Positions 1 to 9,414 are shown, counted from the stretch's first letter. The stretch: 33,930 bases of DNA from Candidatus Electrothrix gigas (GCA_022766165.1 QYLO01000039.1:1-33930), one strand, 5' to 3'. Translations and numbers: made by a program. Notes: generated from the letters alone by a model not told the origin.

Positions 1-92
1 GTCATCTGACCCGAGGTAGGAGCCGTATGAGGTAGTGCCTCACGTACGGATCTGTGCGGGGGGTGCCGGGTAACTGGTATCCCTACCGCGAT
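1..92 (+). mobile_element. 3' end of a group II intron (domains V and VI)
   Basis: Positions 20-52 fold as a group II intron domain V. The lower strands GAGCCGTA and TACGGATC pair, the upper stem TGAGG/CCTCA closes a short loop, and a two-base CG bulge sits on the 3' strand. The catalytic AGC triad is at 21-23. Positions 56-90 form a domain VI-like hairpin (GCGG with CCGC) with an unpaired A near position 85, about 7 nt before a 3' end of the expected A-pyrimidine type near 92. The intron-encoded protein and 5' end lie outside the window. One G-A mismatch in the lower stem is atypical. The exact 3' boundary is estimated from the bulged-A distance. Confidence 0.8.
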
Positions 93-196
93 TATTTTTC
101 AGCAAATGTTATGTGAAACGCTATTGAATGAAACAGATTATCCTGTCCGGCGAGACGATAACAAGGCCGCTTCTACAGGAGGAGGAAGCTGAAGCA

Positions 197-241
197 GATG
201 AAAGCGGTCAGCAGCAAAAGCATAGTCATCCCGCTTTCATC
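197..241. repeat. 11-bp perfect inverted repeat (hairpin)
   Basis: GATGAAAGCGG at 197-207 is the exact reverse complement of CCGCTTTCATC at 231-241, with a 23-nt loop. It lies between the intron end and the stop codon of the leftward gene at 287, so it could be that operon's terminator, although no strong T-tract follows on either strand. The rest of 93-286 holds nothing I can name. Confidence 0.5.
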
Positions 242-286
242 TATCAGTCATTAGCTCTTGTTTAAAATTAAAAGGCAAGATACTTA

Positions 287-1354
287 TCACGTAAAATCAT
301 TAACTTCAAGGCCGTCAATGTTGACAAGTTCAGACAGGGGATCGACAATCGGTTCGGGACAGATATCAACCGGCGTGATAAAGGCGTATCCATCACCAAC
401 ACGTTGATTATCTCTGAGTTGTTTTTCTGTTACTCTCTTCTGAAGAAAGCCTTCCTTGGTGACCTGCAGGCCGGTATCGGTTAAGTCAATAAGGCCGTAC
501 TGTACGCTGTCGGCAAGACTGACAACGGCCTCATCCCCTATTTCTCTGATATAGGGTCGTAGATAGGGATGGATGTCATGATTTTGCCAATAGAGAAAGG
601 TATACATAACCTTGGCCTCTAAGAGTCTCCCCTTTTTTCGTGCGGTTTCAGCAGCTTCAAGGATCGTCCTGTTGATCTCTTTCTTTTGTTGTAAGATCTT
701 GGCAATTGCCGCATACTCTTCCTCTGCATCGGGAAAGATGGCCAGCATTTTACTAAACTTTTCCTGTGCAAGTTGAAAATCATTCTCTCCTAAATCCTGC
801 ACAACCTCATCAATCAACCCTTTTCGTATTTTATCAAGTTTTTCAAGATAAATATCTATTTTTTTGTCATTCTTATTATGCTTCTGGAGCTTGTGAAATG
901 CTATCCAGGCCTCTCCATACCATTTTTTTTCAAAGAGATCAACGGTCTTTTTAAATTGTTCAGCATACTTGCCCTGTTGTTTTGCCTTCTGACGCAAGGC
1001 GATAACCTTTTCTTCTAAACCAGGATCAAACGCCTTGATATTTCTCAAAACAAGAACTACCTGTTCATGTTCGCCCTGATCAAAGAGGTTCTGGGCATGA
1101 CGGTACTTTTTGGCGATATTGAGATCACGATTAATATTCGACACTAAAAGGATAAAATCCGTCCTGCTCTCTGGATATTTTAAGGAGAGTTTTTCTGCCA
1201 GTTCCTTGGCCTTGAGCAGTTCACCACCACTGATAAGCTGGTACACCTCACCTGTTTTGCGCATCTTTTTCTGCTCATAGTCGGCAAAGACAAGCGCACA
1301 GGAAGGGCATTGTTTTTTATCGGTTTTTTGTCTGCACTTGGGACAAGTTTTCAT
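287..1354 (-). CDS. Zinc-ribbon, TPR-like helical repeat protein of unknown function
   Basis: The 355-residue protein opens with a four-cysteine zinc ribbon (C4, C7, C16, C19, in CPKC and CPSC pairs). About 270 residues of charged helices follow, with the spacing of degenerate tetratricopeptide repeats. The C-terminal ~80 residues are more globular and include a stretch resembling an output or binding domain. There is no signal peptide or membrane segment, so it should be cytoplasmic. The ATG at 1354 is preceded by a strong TCCTCCT (AGGAGGA on the coding strand) at about 1362-1368. It lies 25 bp after the glycosyltransferase gene and is probably the last gene of the same leftward transcript. 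I do not recognise a named family; a scaffold or regulatory role would be a guess. Confidence 0.75.
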   Translation of the reverse strand: MKTCPKCRQKTDKKQCPSCALVFADYEQKKMRKTGEVYQLISGGELLKAKELAEKLSLKYPESRTDFILLVSNINRDLNIAKKYRHAQNLFDQGEHEQVVLVLRNIKAFDPGLEEKVIALRQKAKQQGKYAEQFKKTVDLFEKKWYGEAWIAFHKLQKHNKNDKKIDIYLEKLDKIRKGLIDEVVQDLGENDFQLAQEKFSKMLAIFPDAEEEYAAIAKILQQKKEINRTILEAAETARKKGRLLEAKVMYTFLYWQNHDIHPYLRPYIREIGDEAVVSLADSVQYGLIDLTDTGLQVTKEGFLQKRVTEKQLRDNQRVGDGYAFITPVDICPEPIVDPLSELVNIDGLEVNDFT

Positions 1355-1379
1355 GACGTTATCCTCCTGAATTTTTTTT

Positions 1380-2288
1380 TTAAAGATTGGAAGCGGAGAT
1401 ATGCACCCTGTTTCTCAACCGTTCAAAGCCTTGCTCCACTGCTGCAACAGAGAGAAAATACTTCCAAAGGTGTTGACGCAAAGCCCCTCCTATGACGTTC
1501 ACCAGAGGCGTGACAACCTCAACCTGCCCCCAGCCTGGTTGCCAGACACGGGCCTTGCCCTTTCTTCCATGAATACTCACAACAGGGATATCTAAGCACG
1601 AGGCCAGATGCCCACCACCCGAGTCATTGCCAATAAAAAAGCCAGACTCATAGACAAAGGCCGCACATTGATCTACCCCTGCAAAGCCGTGTAAGGGAAA
1701 ACGATCGTTAATGATCACATGCCAATCTGCCTTCTCTGCTGCACTCATAATAAATACCGGTTCAAATCCCTTGTCCTGTAACCGCTCTGCTAAGGCCAGA
1801 AAACGTTGTGGCAGCCAGTTTTTACTGCGTTCTGCGCTGGTGGGATGAATACATATTCGCTGCTGATAGCGTCGATGGTGTAAAAAGGCAGGTGGCCTGA
1901 TACCATTACACAGAGTTGGTTTAGCTATGTTGAAAATCTGACCGCTGATAGAGGCCATGTCTTCAGCCCGGTTGGTCTTCTTTCGATAAAGCGGCCCATA
2001 GTTCACCCAATTTTTTACAATCACCTTGTCTGTTCCTGGCTCAGGAGCCTTGGGAAAGAGGATCATCTGGAAATTTGCAAGGTGTTGCTCTCGCTTTTCT
2101 GGTTGCAGAGTCGGGGCAATGCTATGTTGGGGAAACCAGCTCCTCAGCTCACATAACCGGCTGCAAAACATGGTGATCTGCAAACCCGCCTGTCGGCCAT
2201 TTTCCAACAGAACCATCTCTAAGAGGTTATCTCCTAAACCCTGCCCTCCAAGTACTGCTATTGACTTTCTTTGTAATTTTGACCCCAT
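1380..2288 (-). CDS. Glycosyltransferase family 9 (heptosyltransferase-like) protein
   Basis: The 302-residue protein has the two-lobed GT9 pattern. An N-terminal Rossmann start (AVLGGQGLGDNLLEM) contains the glycine-rich GLGD loop. The C-terminal half carries IHPTSAERSKNWLP, typical of the nucleotide-sugar binding region, and FIGNDSGGGHLASCLDIPVV, close to the GNDSGPxHLA signature of ADP-heptose:LPS heptosyltransferases. It lacks a signal peptide, as expected for a cytoplasmic enzyme acting on lipid A-core. The ATG at 2288 has no clear Shine-Dalgarno, because the upstream bases are a TTCAGACC repeat. It is short for the family (usually about 330-360 residues). The acceptor sugar cannot be read from sequence. 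Confidence 0.85.
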   Translation of the reverse strand: MGSKLQRKSIAVLGGQGLGDNLLEMVLLENGRQAGLQITMFCSRLCELRSWFPQHSIAPTLQPEKREQHLANFQMILFPKAPEPGTDKVIVKNWVNYGPLYRKKTNRAEDMASISGQIFNIAKPTLCNGIRPPAFLHHRRYQQRICIHPTSAERSKNWLPQRFLALAERLQDKGFEPVFIMSAAEKADWHVIINDRFPLHGFAGVDQCAAFVYESGFFIGNDSGGGHLASCLDIPVVSIHGRKGKARVWQPGWGQVEVVTPLVNVIGGALRQHLWKYFLSVAAVEQGFERLRNRVHISASNL

Positions 2289-2294
2289 ATTGTT

Positions 2295-2326
2295 TTCAGA
2301 CCTTCAGACCTTCAGACCTTCAGACC
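2295..2326. repeat. Four tandem copies of an 8-bp unit (TTCAGACC)
   Basis: TTCAGACC occurs four times head-to-tail at 2295-2326, with a further partial copy at 2331-2337. It fills the gap between the stop codon of the U32 gene (2332) and the start of the GT9 gene (2288). It occupies the place where the GT9 ribosome-binding site should be, so copy-number change could alter translation of that gene. Confidence 0.9.
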
Positions 2327-2331
2327 TTCCT

Positions 2332-4743
2332 TCAGACTAAGGTTCCCTCAAAGTTGCCTCGCATGATTGTTGTGGATTGCCTGCCCTTTCCCTTAACGCC
2401 TTTACCACCTCTACCACCTTTACCACCTTTACCACTTTTACCTGCCCGCTGTGTACTGCCTTGGTTGAGCAAGCTGCTCACTGTTGCCCCTTCTCGGCTG
2501 ATTGTCCCACTGCTCAGATCAAGCAGAAAAAAATCAACGCCCATATTTGCCAGTTCCTGTCGTTGATTGAGCAAGGCAAAGGGAAGGGCAGCCCGAGAGA
2601 CTGTCAAACCATCTTGATGTTCCAGGGTAAAGGACTCTTCCTGTGGACTCACCAGGGGCTGATGATAACGAAAATGCCTGCTGTCCAGTCGGGCTGTAAA
2701 TAGGGGCGGATGACCATAGGTGTAGAATCCCACCTGTATTTTTGGTGGCATATCTCTTTCCCCTGCAGCATCTTTTCGTCTTGTTCGATTGTTCTGGCGA
2801 GAGTAATGATGCAGGGCAGCAGCAAGGTTTTCTTTATCACTTTCAAGGGAAAAAAGAGTTCCTTGATAGCCGAGATGGGCGACTGCCTGAAGGGCTGCCG
2901 AGTTGAGCAGGTTCAGGGTGTAGTTCCCGTATAATTCAAGCTGATCAAACCGCTCCTCAATAAGGGAGGGGTAAAACAGCCCGTATTGCGAACAATGCCC
3001 CAGGGAAAAACGGGCGTAGCCTCTTTCACCGAGTTTTTCGATGGCCTGTTGCGTCCAACCCAAGTCTGTTTCGTGTAACACAGCAGGAAGACTCCAGATA
3101 ATTTGGGAGATATATCGACGAATTGTATCAGAAACCGTATCCAGTTGTTGCACATTTTCTCGATTCAATGGAATCAGAAAACGGGCAGGACGTACCGGCA
3201 TCCGTTGCCGCAGATCACTGAGTTTTGCTACGACCACCCACCAAGGCGGCTCTTTTCTTCCTCGTCTTCGTCCACCACCTCTCCTCTTTCCGGCCTTTCC
3301 CTGACGTTTATCAGCAGATTGGCAATGAACCGGCCCTCGCTTCCAGGAGAGTTGCCCCAGGATATCCTCGACCTTTGCCATATCTGCCACCACCTTATGG
3401 TGAGAAAGTCTTTTCCTTCGTTTCTGCCCACGGCGTTCGCCTGTAATCCGGGAACCCACATCCACCTTAAACAGGGAACCCTGAAAATGGCGATGGATAG
3501 ACTCTTTGCGGGCAATCAGGAGGGAAAGTTGCGCCTTCTGACCAGCATGAGCGGTTTTTTGACGCTTTCCCTTGACCTGCAAGGAACGCAGGGTAAAGCT
3601 GAAACGATTGCCGCTCTGCTCATCATGGAGACGAAGGCGGTCTCCTTCACTGACCTGAGCCGCAAGAATGACTTGAAAGGTTACTCTGTTTTTGCCCTCT
3701 CGATTACGTTCCTGCTGTATTCCTTTTACTCGACCAAGCAGCCTGCCGCTGTTGCCGGACTGGGAAGGAGTTGTTGCCTCAACTGGTCTTTCTGAAAGCA
3801 GATAACCGCTAGAGCGTTTCCTTCCCATTGCCTCGTCAAGAAGTTGATGGGCTTGCCACAGGATTTTTTCCTGAACAGTCTCTGGCTCATCCAAAGAGTC
3901 CAAGGCCATGCGATAGGCTGCAACTGTGTTTGCCACATATTGCGCACTCTTGAGGCGTCCTTCAATTTTCAGACAGCTCACTCCGGCAGCACGCATTGCT
4001 GGCAGCATGTCAATGCCGCAAAGATCGTTCATAGAAAAGAGATAACCTGCTGAGGAACCAGTTGGCTTTTTCCGGGTTCCTTTATTCCCTTCTTTATTCC
4101 CCTTATGTTGGGAACCAGCACGCTGCCAAGAGTAATGGCGACGACAGGGCTGCACACACTGACCGCGCAGGCTAGATTTTCCACCGTGCAGGCTGGAAAA
4201 GAGACAAAGACCCGAGTAGCTGAAGCACATGGCCCCATGAATAAAGACCTCCAGTTCAGCCTTGGTTTTCTGATGAATTGCTGCGATTTCCTTAATGGTC
4301 AGCTCACGGGCCAGCACCACCCGTTCAAATCCTACCCGGGTGAACTCTTCTGCAACAAGAGAGTTATGAACTGACATCAGCGTTGAAGCATGGAGAGGCA
4401 GATTCGGAAACCAGGTCCGGGCAAGGTAAAGCAGGCCCAGATCCTGAATAATCAGGGCATCTGGCCGCAGAGATTCAAAACAGGACAGGGCCTCTAAGGC
4501 TGCGGGCAGTTCAGCTTCTTTCACCAAACTGTTCATAGCAATGTACAGCTTCACCCCTTCTTTATGAGCCTGACGAATCATGGAACCGATTTCAGCAAAG
4601 GAGAAATCACGGCTCAAGGCCCGGGCGTTGAAACCGGGTGCGCCAACGTAGACTGCATCCGCACCAGCCTCAAGGGCAGCCTCAAAGGCGGGAAAACTTC
4701 CTGCCGGAGCAAGAAGCTCCATTGTTTTTTTGTAATCTCCCAT
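2332..4743 (-). CDS. Peptidase U32 family protein (RlhA/YhbU-like), with low-complexity insertions
   Basis: The N-terminus (MELLAPAGSFPAFEAALEAG, then DAVYVG and the YIAMNSLV strand) is the U32 TIM-barrel. The family's four conserved cysteines are present (about C173, C180, C196, C200, in CFSYSGLC and GQCVQPC) and probably bind an Fe-S cluster. U32 proteins are linked to tRNA/rRNA hydroxylation (RlhA, TrhP) rather than proven proteolysis. At about 803 residues it is longer than usual (roughly 650). The excess is basic, low-complexity inserts: one right after the cysteine motif, one Arg/Lys/Gly-rich stretch in the middle, and a Gly-Lys repeat tail. I chose ATG at 4743. A TTG at 4752 would overlap the fumarase stop by 4 bp (TTGA), and ATG at 4719 is the conserved family start, so the exact start is open. 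Confidence 0.85.
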   Translation of the reverse strand: MGDYKKTMELLAPAGSFPAFEAALEAGADAVYVGAPGFNARALSRDFSFAEIGSMIRQAHKEGVKLYIAMNSLVKEAELPAALEALSCFESLRPDALIIQDLGLLYLARTWFPNLPLHASTLMSVHNSLVAEEFTRVGFERVVLARELTIKEIAAIHQKTKAELEVFIHGAMCFSYSGLCLFSSLHGGKSSLRGQCVQPCRRHYSWQRAGSQHKGNKEGNKGTRKKPTGSSAGYLFSMNDLCGIDMLPAMRAAGVSCLKIEGRLKSAQYVANTVAAYRMALDSLDEPETVQEKILWQAHQLLDEAMGRKRSSGYLLSERPVEATTPSQSGNSGRLLGRVKGIQQERNREGKNRVTFQVILAAQVSEGDRLRLHDEQSGNRFSFTLRSLQVKGKRQKTAHAGQKAQLSLLIARKESIHRHFQGSLFKVDVGSRITGERRGQKRRKRLSHHKVVADMAKVEDILGQLSWKRGPVHCQSADKRQGKAGKRRGGGRRRGRKEPPWWVVVAKLSDLRQRMPVRPARFLIPLNRENVQQLDTVSDTIRRYISQIIWSLPAVLHETDLGWTQQAIEKLGERGYARFSLGHCSQYGLFYPSLIEERFDQLELYGNYTLNLLNSAALQAVAHLGYQGTLFSLESDKENLAAALHHYSRQNNRTRRKDAAGERDMPPKIQVGFYTYGHPPLFTARLDSRHFRYHQPLVSPQEESFTLEHQDGLTVSRAALPFALLNQRQELANMGVDFFLLDLSSGTISREGATVSSLLNQGSTQRAGKSGKGGKGGRGGKGVKGKGRQSTTIMRGNFEGTLV

Positions 4744-4748
4744 CGCTA

Positions 4749-6377
4749 TCAACTGACCCTTTCTGGTTGGGCAAAGAAATCATTGCCCTTATTATCTATC
4801 AGAAGAAAGGCTGGAAAATCCTTGACCTCAATCCTCCAGACCGCCTCCATATCCAACTCTGGATAATCAATACATTTGACCTGCACAATACTCTCCTGAG
4901 CAAGCACGGCTGCTGGTCCGCCGATAGAACCCAGATAAAACCCCCCATTATGTTGACAGGCTGCTGTGACTTGCGGTGAACGGTTGCCCTTGGCTATCAT
5001 AATCATGGACCCCTTATTTTTTTGCAAAAGATCTACATAGGCATCCATGCGTCCGGCTGTGGTGGGGCCAAAAGACCCTGATGCCATTCCAGGCGGAGTC
5101 TTGGCCGGACCTGCATAATAGACCGGATGTTCTTTAAGATAATCAGGAAGCGGTTGCCCGCTATCCAGCAGCTCTTTCCACTTGGCATGGGCAATATCCC
5201 TGCCCACAATAATAGGGCCGTTAAGAAGGAGGCGGGCCGCCACAGGCAGTTGATCAAGCTGGTGAAGAATCTCTGGCATAGGCTGATGCAGATCAATACG
5301 CACGGCCTGCTCATCCCTCCTCTTGCGCAAGGCAGCAGGAATCAGGCGACCTGGATTATCATCCAGCTTTTCGACCCATATTCCCTGGTGATCAATCTTG
5401 GCCTTGAGATTACGATCAGCAGAACAGGAAACACCAAGACCAATTGGACAGGAGGCGCCGTGGCGGGGCAGGCGGATCACCCGCACATCATGGGCAAAAT
5501 ATTTGCCGCCAAACTGAGCCCCAATACCGTGTTTTCTGGATTCCTGCAACAACTCCTGCTCCAAAGCTGTATCTCGGTAGGCTTGACCATAGGCATTACC
5601 TGCTGTAGGCAGGGTATCAAGATATTTGGCAGAGGCCAACTTCACAGTCTTGAGATTAGCCTCAGCACTGGTTCCACCAATAACAATGGCAATATGATAG
5701 GGCGGGCAGGCTGCGGTTCCTAGGCTCTGCATCTTTGCAAGCAAAAAGTTCTTTAACACACCAGGACTCAGGATTGCTCTGGTTTTTTGATACAGGAAAC
5801 TCTTATTGGCACTACCGCCGCCTTTGGCAAGAAAAATAAAACTGTACATATCACCGGGTACGGCATATATATCAATCTGAGCAGGAAGATTATTCTTGGT
5901 ATTTACCTCCTCATACATAGTTATGGCCGAATTCTGAGAATAGCGTAGGTTTTCTTCTGTATAGGCAGAAAAAATACCTGCTGTGAGCTGTTCTGCATCA
6001 TCACAACCAGTCCAGACCTGCTGGCCCTTCTTGGCCATAACAATGGCGGTTCCAGTATCCTGACAGATTGGCAATACGCCTTTGGCTGCTATCTCGGCAT
6101 TACGGAGCATAGCCAGAGCAACGGCTTGATCATTATCCGATGCCTCATGATCATCTAGGATATGAGCAACCTGCTGATTATGTTCAGGACGAAGAAAAAA
6201 GGAAATAGTATGCAGGGCTGTCCGGGCCAAGACAGCAAGGGCCTCTGGAGCGACCCTGAGCATCTTGGTGCCAGCAAAGCTTTCTCTGCACACATATTGC
6301 TCTGATCCTGTCAAAAGGCGATACGGTGTTTGATCCTTACCCAAGGGAAATGGATCATGATAGACAAATTCGGTCAT
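4749..6377 (-). CDS. fumA: Fumarate hydratase class I ([4Fe-4S], homodimeric)
   Basis: The enzyme interconverts fumarate and malate in the cytoplasm. At 542 residues it has the single-chain FumA/FumB architecture, with fused alpha and beta parts. The three cluster cysteines fall at C105 (ICQDTGT), C224 (GTAACPPYH) and C318 (GVSCSADRN), the same numbers as in E. coli FumA. The C-terminal swivel domain carries GPTTAGRMD and MIAKGNRS. The ATG at 6377 follows a GGAGA box. Its TGA stop lies against the start of the U32 gene, suggesting a shared leftward transcript. A class I enzyme is oxygen-sensitive, which fits an anaerobe. The assignment is firm; fumA rather than fumB is only a label here. Confidence 0.95.
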   Translation of the reverse strand: MTEFVYHDPFPLGKDQTPYRLLTGSEQYVCRESFAGTKMLRVAPEALAVLARTALHTISFFLRPEHNQQVAHILDDHEASDNDQAVALAMLRNAEIAAKGVLPICQDTGTAIVMAKKGQQVWTGCDDAEQLTAGIFSAYTEENLRYSQNSAITMYEEVNTKNNLPAQIDIYAVPGDMYSFIFLAKGGGSANKSFLYQKTRAILSPGVLKNFLLAKMQSLGTAACPPYHIAIVIGGTSAEANLKTVKLASAKYLDTLPTAGNAYGQAYRDTALEQELLQESRKHGIGAQFGGKYFAHDVRVIRLPRHGASCPIGLGVSCSADRNLKAKIDHQGIWVEKLDDNPGRLIPAALRKRRDEQAVRIDLHQPMPEILHQLDQLPVAARLLLNGPIIVGRDIAHAKWKELLDSGQPLPDYLKEHPVYYAGPAKTPPGMASGSFGPTTAGRMDAYVDLLQKNKGSMIMIAKGNRSPQVTAACQHNGGFYLGSIGGPAAVLAQESIVQVKCIDYPELDMEAVWRIEVKDFPAFLLIDNKGNDFFAQPERVS

Positions 6378-6812
6378 TTTCAGGTCTCCGGCTGGCTGCT
6401 GTAAAAAAGAGATAAATATCTTGATTTTTCTTTCCAGCGGTCAGTATATAGCAGTTTTTTTAAAAGCGCACCTGCTCAATCCAGGTTGAACTGGAACAGG
6501 GTAGCTCACAATTTATTTGCCAATTTGAAGTAATAGGGTATAATTCAAAAAGTTTGTTATCGTCGAATTTGAACGACAATAAAAAGCATTTCAGTGATAA
6601 GACAGCATAGCACCTGGCCTTATTTCATCCTGTTTCTGCGACCATCAAACGCTCTGTTATTTTTGTCAGTATGTTCTTTGTCGTTCCGTATACCACTCAT
6701 CCCGACCCCTGGCCGGGACAACATAATATACAAGTCACTCGGTCCTTTCATCGAAATATTGGAAATGTCCATTCTATCGCCTATTCTCTTCTTTGGGACG
6801 GGACACCAAAAC
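6378..6812. other. Intergenic region between divergent fumarase and amidase genes
   Basis: If the amidase really begins at 6813, this 435-bp stretch has no gene. It should hold the divergent promoters of the leftward fumarase operon and the rightward amidase. I see no convincing -35/-10 pair or operator. The ATG at 6671 that opens the amidase frame has no Shine-Dalgarno, and the peptide it would add (residues 1-47) looks like translated non-coding sequence. Confidence 0.4.
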
Positions 6813-9235
6813 ATGAAAAAGGATTTTTTTGCTTCAACTTTCAACTACCCACCTTTTTGTTATTAATAGTATTATTTGGGATTGCAGCCTTAGCAGCCAC
6901 AACAGCAGTAGCAGATCCCTCTGCCTCCTATAAACAAACAGTGGAATGGCAATACAAAAAGGCCAGTGATTATTATTATACGCTCCGCAACAACCCTTCT
7001 CTGAATGTCAAACGGGAAAAATGGCTGAACGGTGTCCACGAATTACAGCGTATTTATCAGATAGATCCAAAGAATAAACGAGCCGCTTCCTGTTTGTACA
7101 CCATAGCACGTATGTACAGAACCATGTACGAACGCTTTGGCAACACTGCTGACCTTGATAAGGCGGTTTCTTTTTATAAAGATATCATAACGTTTTTTCC
7201 CAAGGGCAAAAAGGCTGATAACTCATTGTACGCCTTAGCCCAAATTGAGCAAGAGGAAAGAGGGGATTTTAAACAGGCTGTTCAATACTATGACCAGCTT
7301 ATGCACCTTTATCCCAACAGCAACAAGAAAAGGCTGGTAAAACAACAGTTGAGAAAGTTGATAGCTACTCTGGAAAAAAATATCAGCCAACCTTCAGTGC
7401 CGGTTCGCCAGACAGCATCTCCGTCTCGCAAACAGTCTCACAAACAGTCTCGCAAACAGTCTCACAAACAGTCTCGCAAACAGTCTCAAAAACAGGTTGC
7501 TGTGTCATCGCCTGTACAGCGTTCAGCCCGGCCAGTTGTTCAAAAAAACGAAACTATTATACTGGAAAGAAAGGTAAACTCTCAGGAAAGCTCTCAAACA
7601 GACTCTCAGGTAAACTCTCAGGCAAATTTTCAAACAAGCCCTCAAACAAAGATTGTCTTATCCGCCTTAAAAAAGGTTGACTCAAAGTTGTTGCCAGAGC
7701 AAGGTATCAGGGTAGTCGAAAAAATACAACAGGTTCAGCCTGTGCAACCTCAACCTGTTACCCAAAATATATACCTGCAACAAACTCCTGGTACAGTTGA
7801 AGTGCTGCCCGTGCAATACTGGTCTTCTGATAACTATACACGAGTGGTTATCAAATCCTCTGAACCAGTTGATTATCATGTTAAATTAAGCGAACAAGGA
7901 AACGGTATTCCCCATATTCCCCAACCTCTCCTGATTGATTTTACACAAAGCTATATTCCTGTCAAATATCGTTCCCCTGTTGCTATCGAAGATGGATTGC
8001 TCAAGCATATTCAAACCAGTCAGCTTGATGCAACAACAGTGCGTGTTGCTCTGGAGACAAAGTCTATTGGTGATTATAAGGTCTTTACCCTACAAGATCC
8101 GTTTCGGGTCGTTGTTGATATTCGGGGTGGTAAGAACAAATCCTTGAGGATTCCCCCCAAAAAAACAGCTCCCAAAATCATTACAGATATTACAACATAT
8201 CCCTCCCCTGCAAAAACTTCTGATGCTGTAAAGTATACATTGCCATATAAAACCAAGGTCAAGGTGCAAGGTTCTCAAGAAGGCCCGATGAAGTTCGCCG
8301 ATATAATTGCCTATAATTCATCAGATAAGTATAAGCAACCAAGTATCGTGATTTCTCCCCCTCCTGTGCTGATTGAGGTGGCGACGAAAAAGAAAAAAGA
8401 GGCGGTGAAGGCGGTGAATAAGCCAGCACTCAAAATTCTTACTCCCCGAAACAAAAAAAGAGTTCCTAGGACAGCAAAGAATGCAAACCTCAGTCTGGCC
8501 CAACAACTCGGGCTTGGGATTCGACGAATTGTTATTGATCCAGGTCATGGTGGAAAAGATCCCGGCGCTGTAGGATTTGGCTTAAAAGAAAAAAATATTG
8601 TCTTAAATGTTGCCAAAAAAATTAAGAAAATCCTGGAAGCAAAAAAGAGCTATGAGGTCTTTTTAACCAGGGAGAATGATGTTTCCATCTCTCTTGAAGA
8701 AAGAACCGCCATTGCCAATACAAAAGAGGCTGATCTCTTCCTTTCTATTCATGTGAATGCCCACCCAGAAAAAAATATACGCGGGGTAGAGACATTCTTC
8801 TTGAACTTGGCCACGCATACGGAAGCCATGCGCGTTGCTGCCCTAGAAAATGCCACCTCCACCCATAATATGAGTGAAATGCAGGATATTCTTGCCGAGT
8901 TAATGCAAAACGAGAAGATCAACGAGTCTTCTCAGCTCGCTCAATTTGTCCAACTCAATATGGTTCAAGGCTTAAAAAAAGAAAAATTTCATGTCAAAGA
9001 TCTCGGAGTAAAGCAGGCCCCGTTTTACGTCCTCATTGGTGCAGAGATGCCTGCGATTCTTGCTGAAATTTCTTTTATCACCAATCCAAAAGAGGCAAAA
9101 CTCATGAAAAGCGAAAAGTATCTTCAAGCTATTGCAAAGCAGATAGTTGCCGGTGTACTCTCGTATGTTGAACATCAGAGAACAGCCGCATTAAAGATGG
9201 CCCCTTCTCCCACAACATCAGGGCAAAAAAATTGA
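6671..9235 (+). CDS. N-acetylmuramoyl-L-alanine amidase (TPR + AMIN + Amidase_3); true start probably 6813 through a frameshift
   Basis: This is a periplasmic Zn amidase that cleaves the bond between MurNAc and the stem peptide and acts in cell separation. Residues are numbered from 6671. A signal segment (about 62-82) is followed by TPR-like helices (about 90-235), a Gln/Ser/Lys-rich linker with repeats, an AMIN domain (about 375-480) and the Amidase_3 domain (about 615-835). The Amidase_3 domain has VIDPGHGGKDPGA (zinc His near 626), the KEKNIVLNVA glutamate, LSIHVNAH and the C-terminal catalytic LAEISFITN. The open frame starts at 6671, but no ribosome-binding site precedes it and the first 47 residues are not signal-like. 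ATG at 6813 (MKKDFF) in the neighbouring frame, joined by a -1 shift at the T7 run 6824-6830, gives a normal signal peptide. Confidence 0.92.
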   Translation: MFFVVPYTTHPDPWPGQHNIQVTRSFHRNIGNVHSIAYSLLWDGTPKHEKGFFCFNFQLPTFLLLIVLFGIAALAATTAVADPSASYKQTVEWQYKKASDYYYTLRNNPSLNVKREKWLNGVHELQRIYQIDPKNKRAASCLYTIARMYRTMYERFGNTADLDKAVSFYKDIITFFPKGKKADNSLYALAQIEQEERGDFKQAVQYYDQLMHLYPNSNKKRLVKQQLRKLIATLEKNISQPSVPVRQTASPSRKQSHKQSRKQSHKQSRKQSQKQVAVSSPVQRSARPVVQKNETIILERKVNSQESSQTDSQVNSQANFQTSPQTKIVLSALKKVDSKLLPEQGIRVVEKIQQVQPVQPQPVTQNIYLQQTPGTVEVLPVQYWSSDNYTRVVIKSSEPVDYHVKLSEQGNGIPHIPQPLLIDFTQSYIPVKYRSPVAIEDGLLKHIQTSQLDATTVRVALETKSIGDYKVFTLQDPFRVVVDIRGGKNKSLRIPPKKTAPKIITDITTYPSPAKTSDAVKYTLPYKTKVKVQGSQEGPMKFADIIAYNSSDKYKQPSIVISPPPVLIEVATKKKKEAVKAVNKPALKILTPRNKKRVPRTAKNANLSLAQQLGLGIRRIVIDPGHGGKDPGAVGFGLKEKNIVLNVAKKIKKILEAKKSYEVFLTRENDVSISLEERTAIANTKEADLFLSIHVNAHPEKNIRGVETFFLNLATHTEAMRVAALENATSTHNMSEMQDILAELMQNEKINESSQLAQFVQLNMVQGLKKEKFHVKDLGVKQAPFYVLIGAEMPAILAEISFITNPKEAKLMKSEKYLQAIAKQIVAGVLSYVEHQRTAALKMAPSPTTSGQKN
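7424..7495 (+). repeat. Six tandem 12-bp units inside the amidase linker
   Basis: Six 12-bp copies of the pattern TCTCRCAAACAG run from 7424 to 7495 and encode a repeating four-residue pattern (S-H/R-K-Q) in the linker between the TPR and AMIN parts. A looser Ser/Gln-rich repeat of related sequence lies at about 7578-7650. Because the unit is a multiple of three, gain or loss of copies changes linker length without breaking the frame. Confidence 0.9.
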
Positions 9236-9360
9236 ACAGCAGTCCAGTATTGTTGAATAATGGTTTACTACGGCTCAATAACCGTTTAATACGACTCTGT
9301 AAATTCGGTTCAAAAAATAAATTCGACTTTTGGGTTCATACGATTATAATACTACTATGT

Positions 9361-9414
9361 ACGTTCATCTGTACTCATCTGTACTCATCTATACTCATCT
9401 GTAGTATATGAACG
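9361..9414. repeat. Short 10-bp tandem repeat flanked by an inverted repeat
   Basis: Three good and one diverged copies of a 10-bp unit (GTACTCATCT) lie at 9361-9400. The block is bracketed by CGTTCAT at 9362-9368 and ATGAACG at 9408-9414, which are exact reverse complements. It sits in the 239-bp gap between the amidase and the YHS gene, 60 bp before the latter's start. The gap shows no classical terminator. Confidence 0.7.

Noticed and set aside
3103..3795. 230-codon frame opposite the U32 gene
   Set aside because: It is antisense to a well-supported gene and has low-complexity Ser/Pro/Phe composition mirroring the Lys/Gly/Arg codons of that gene.
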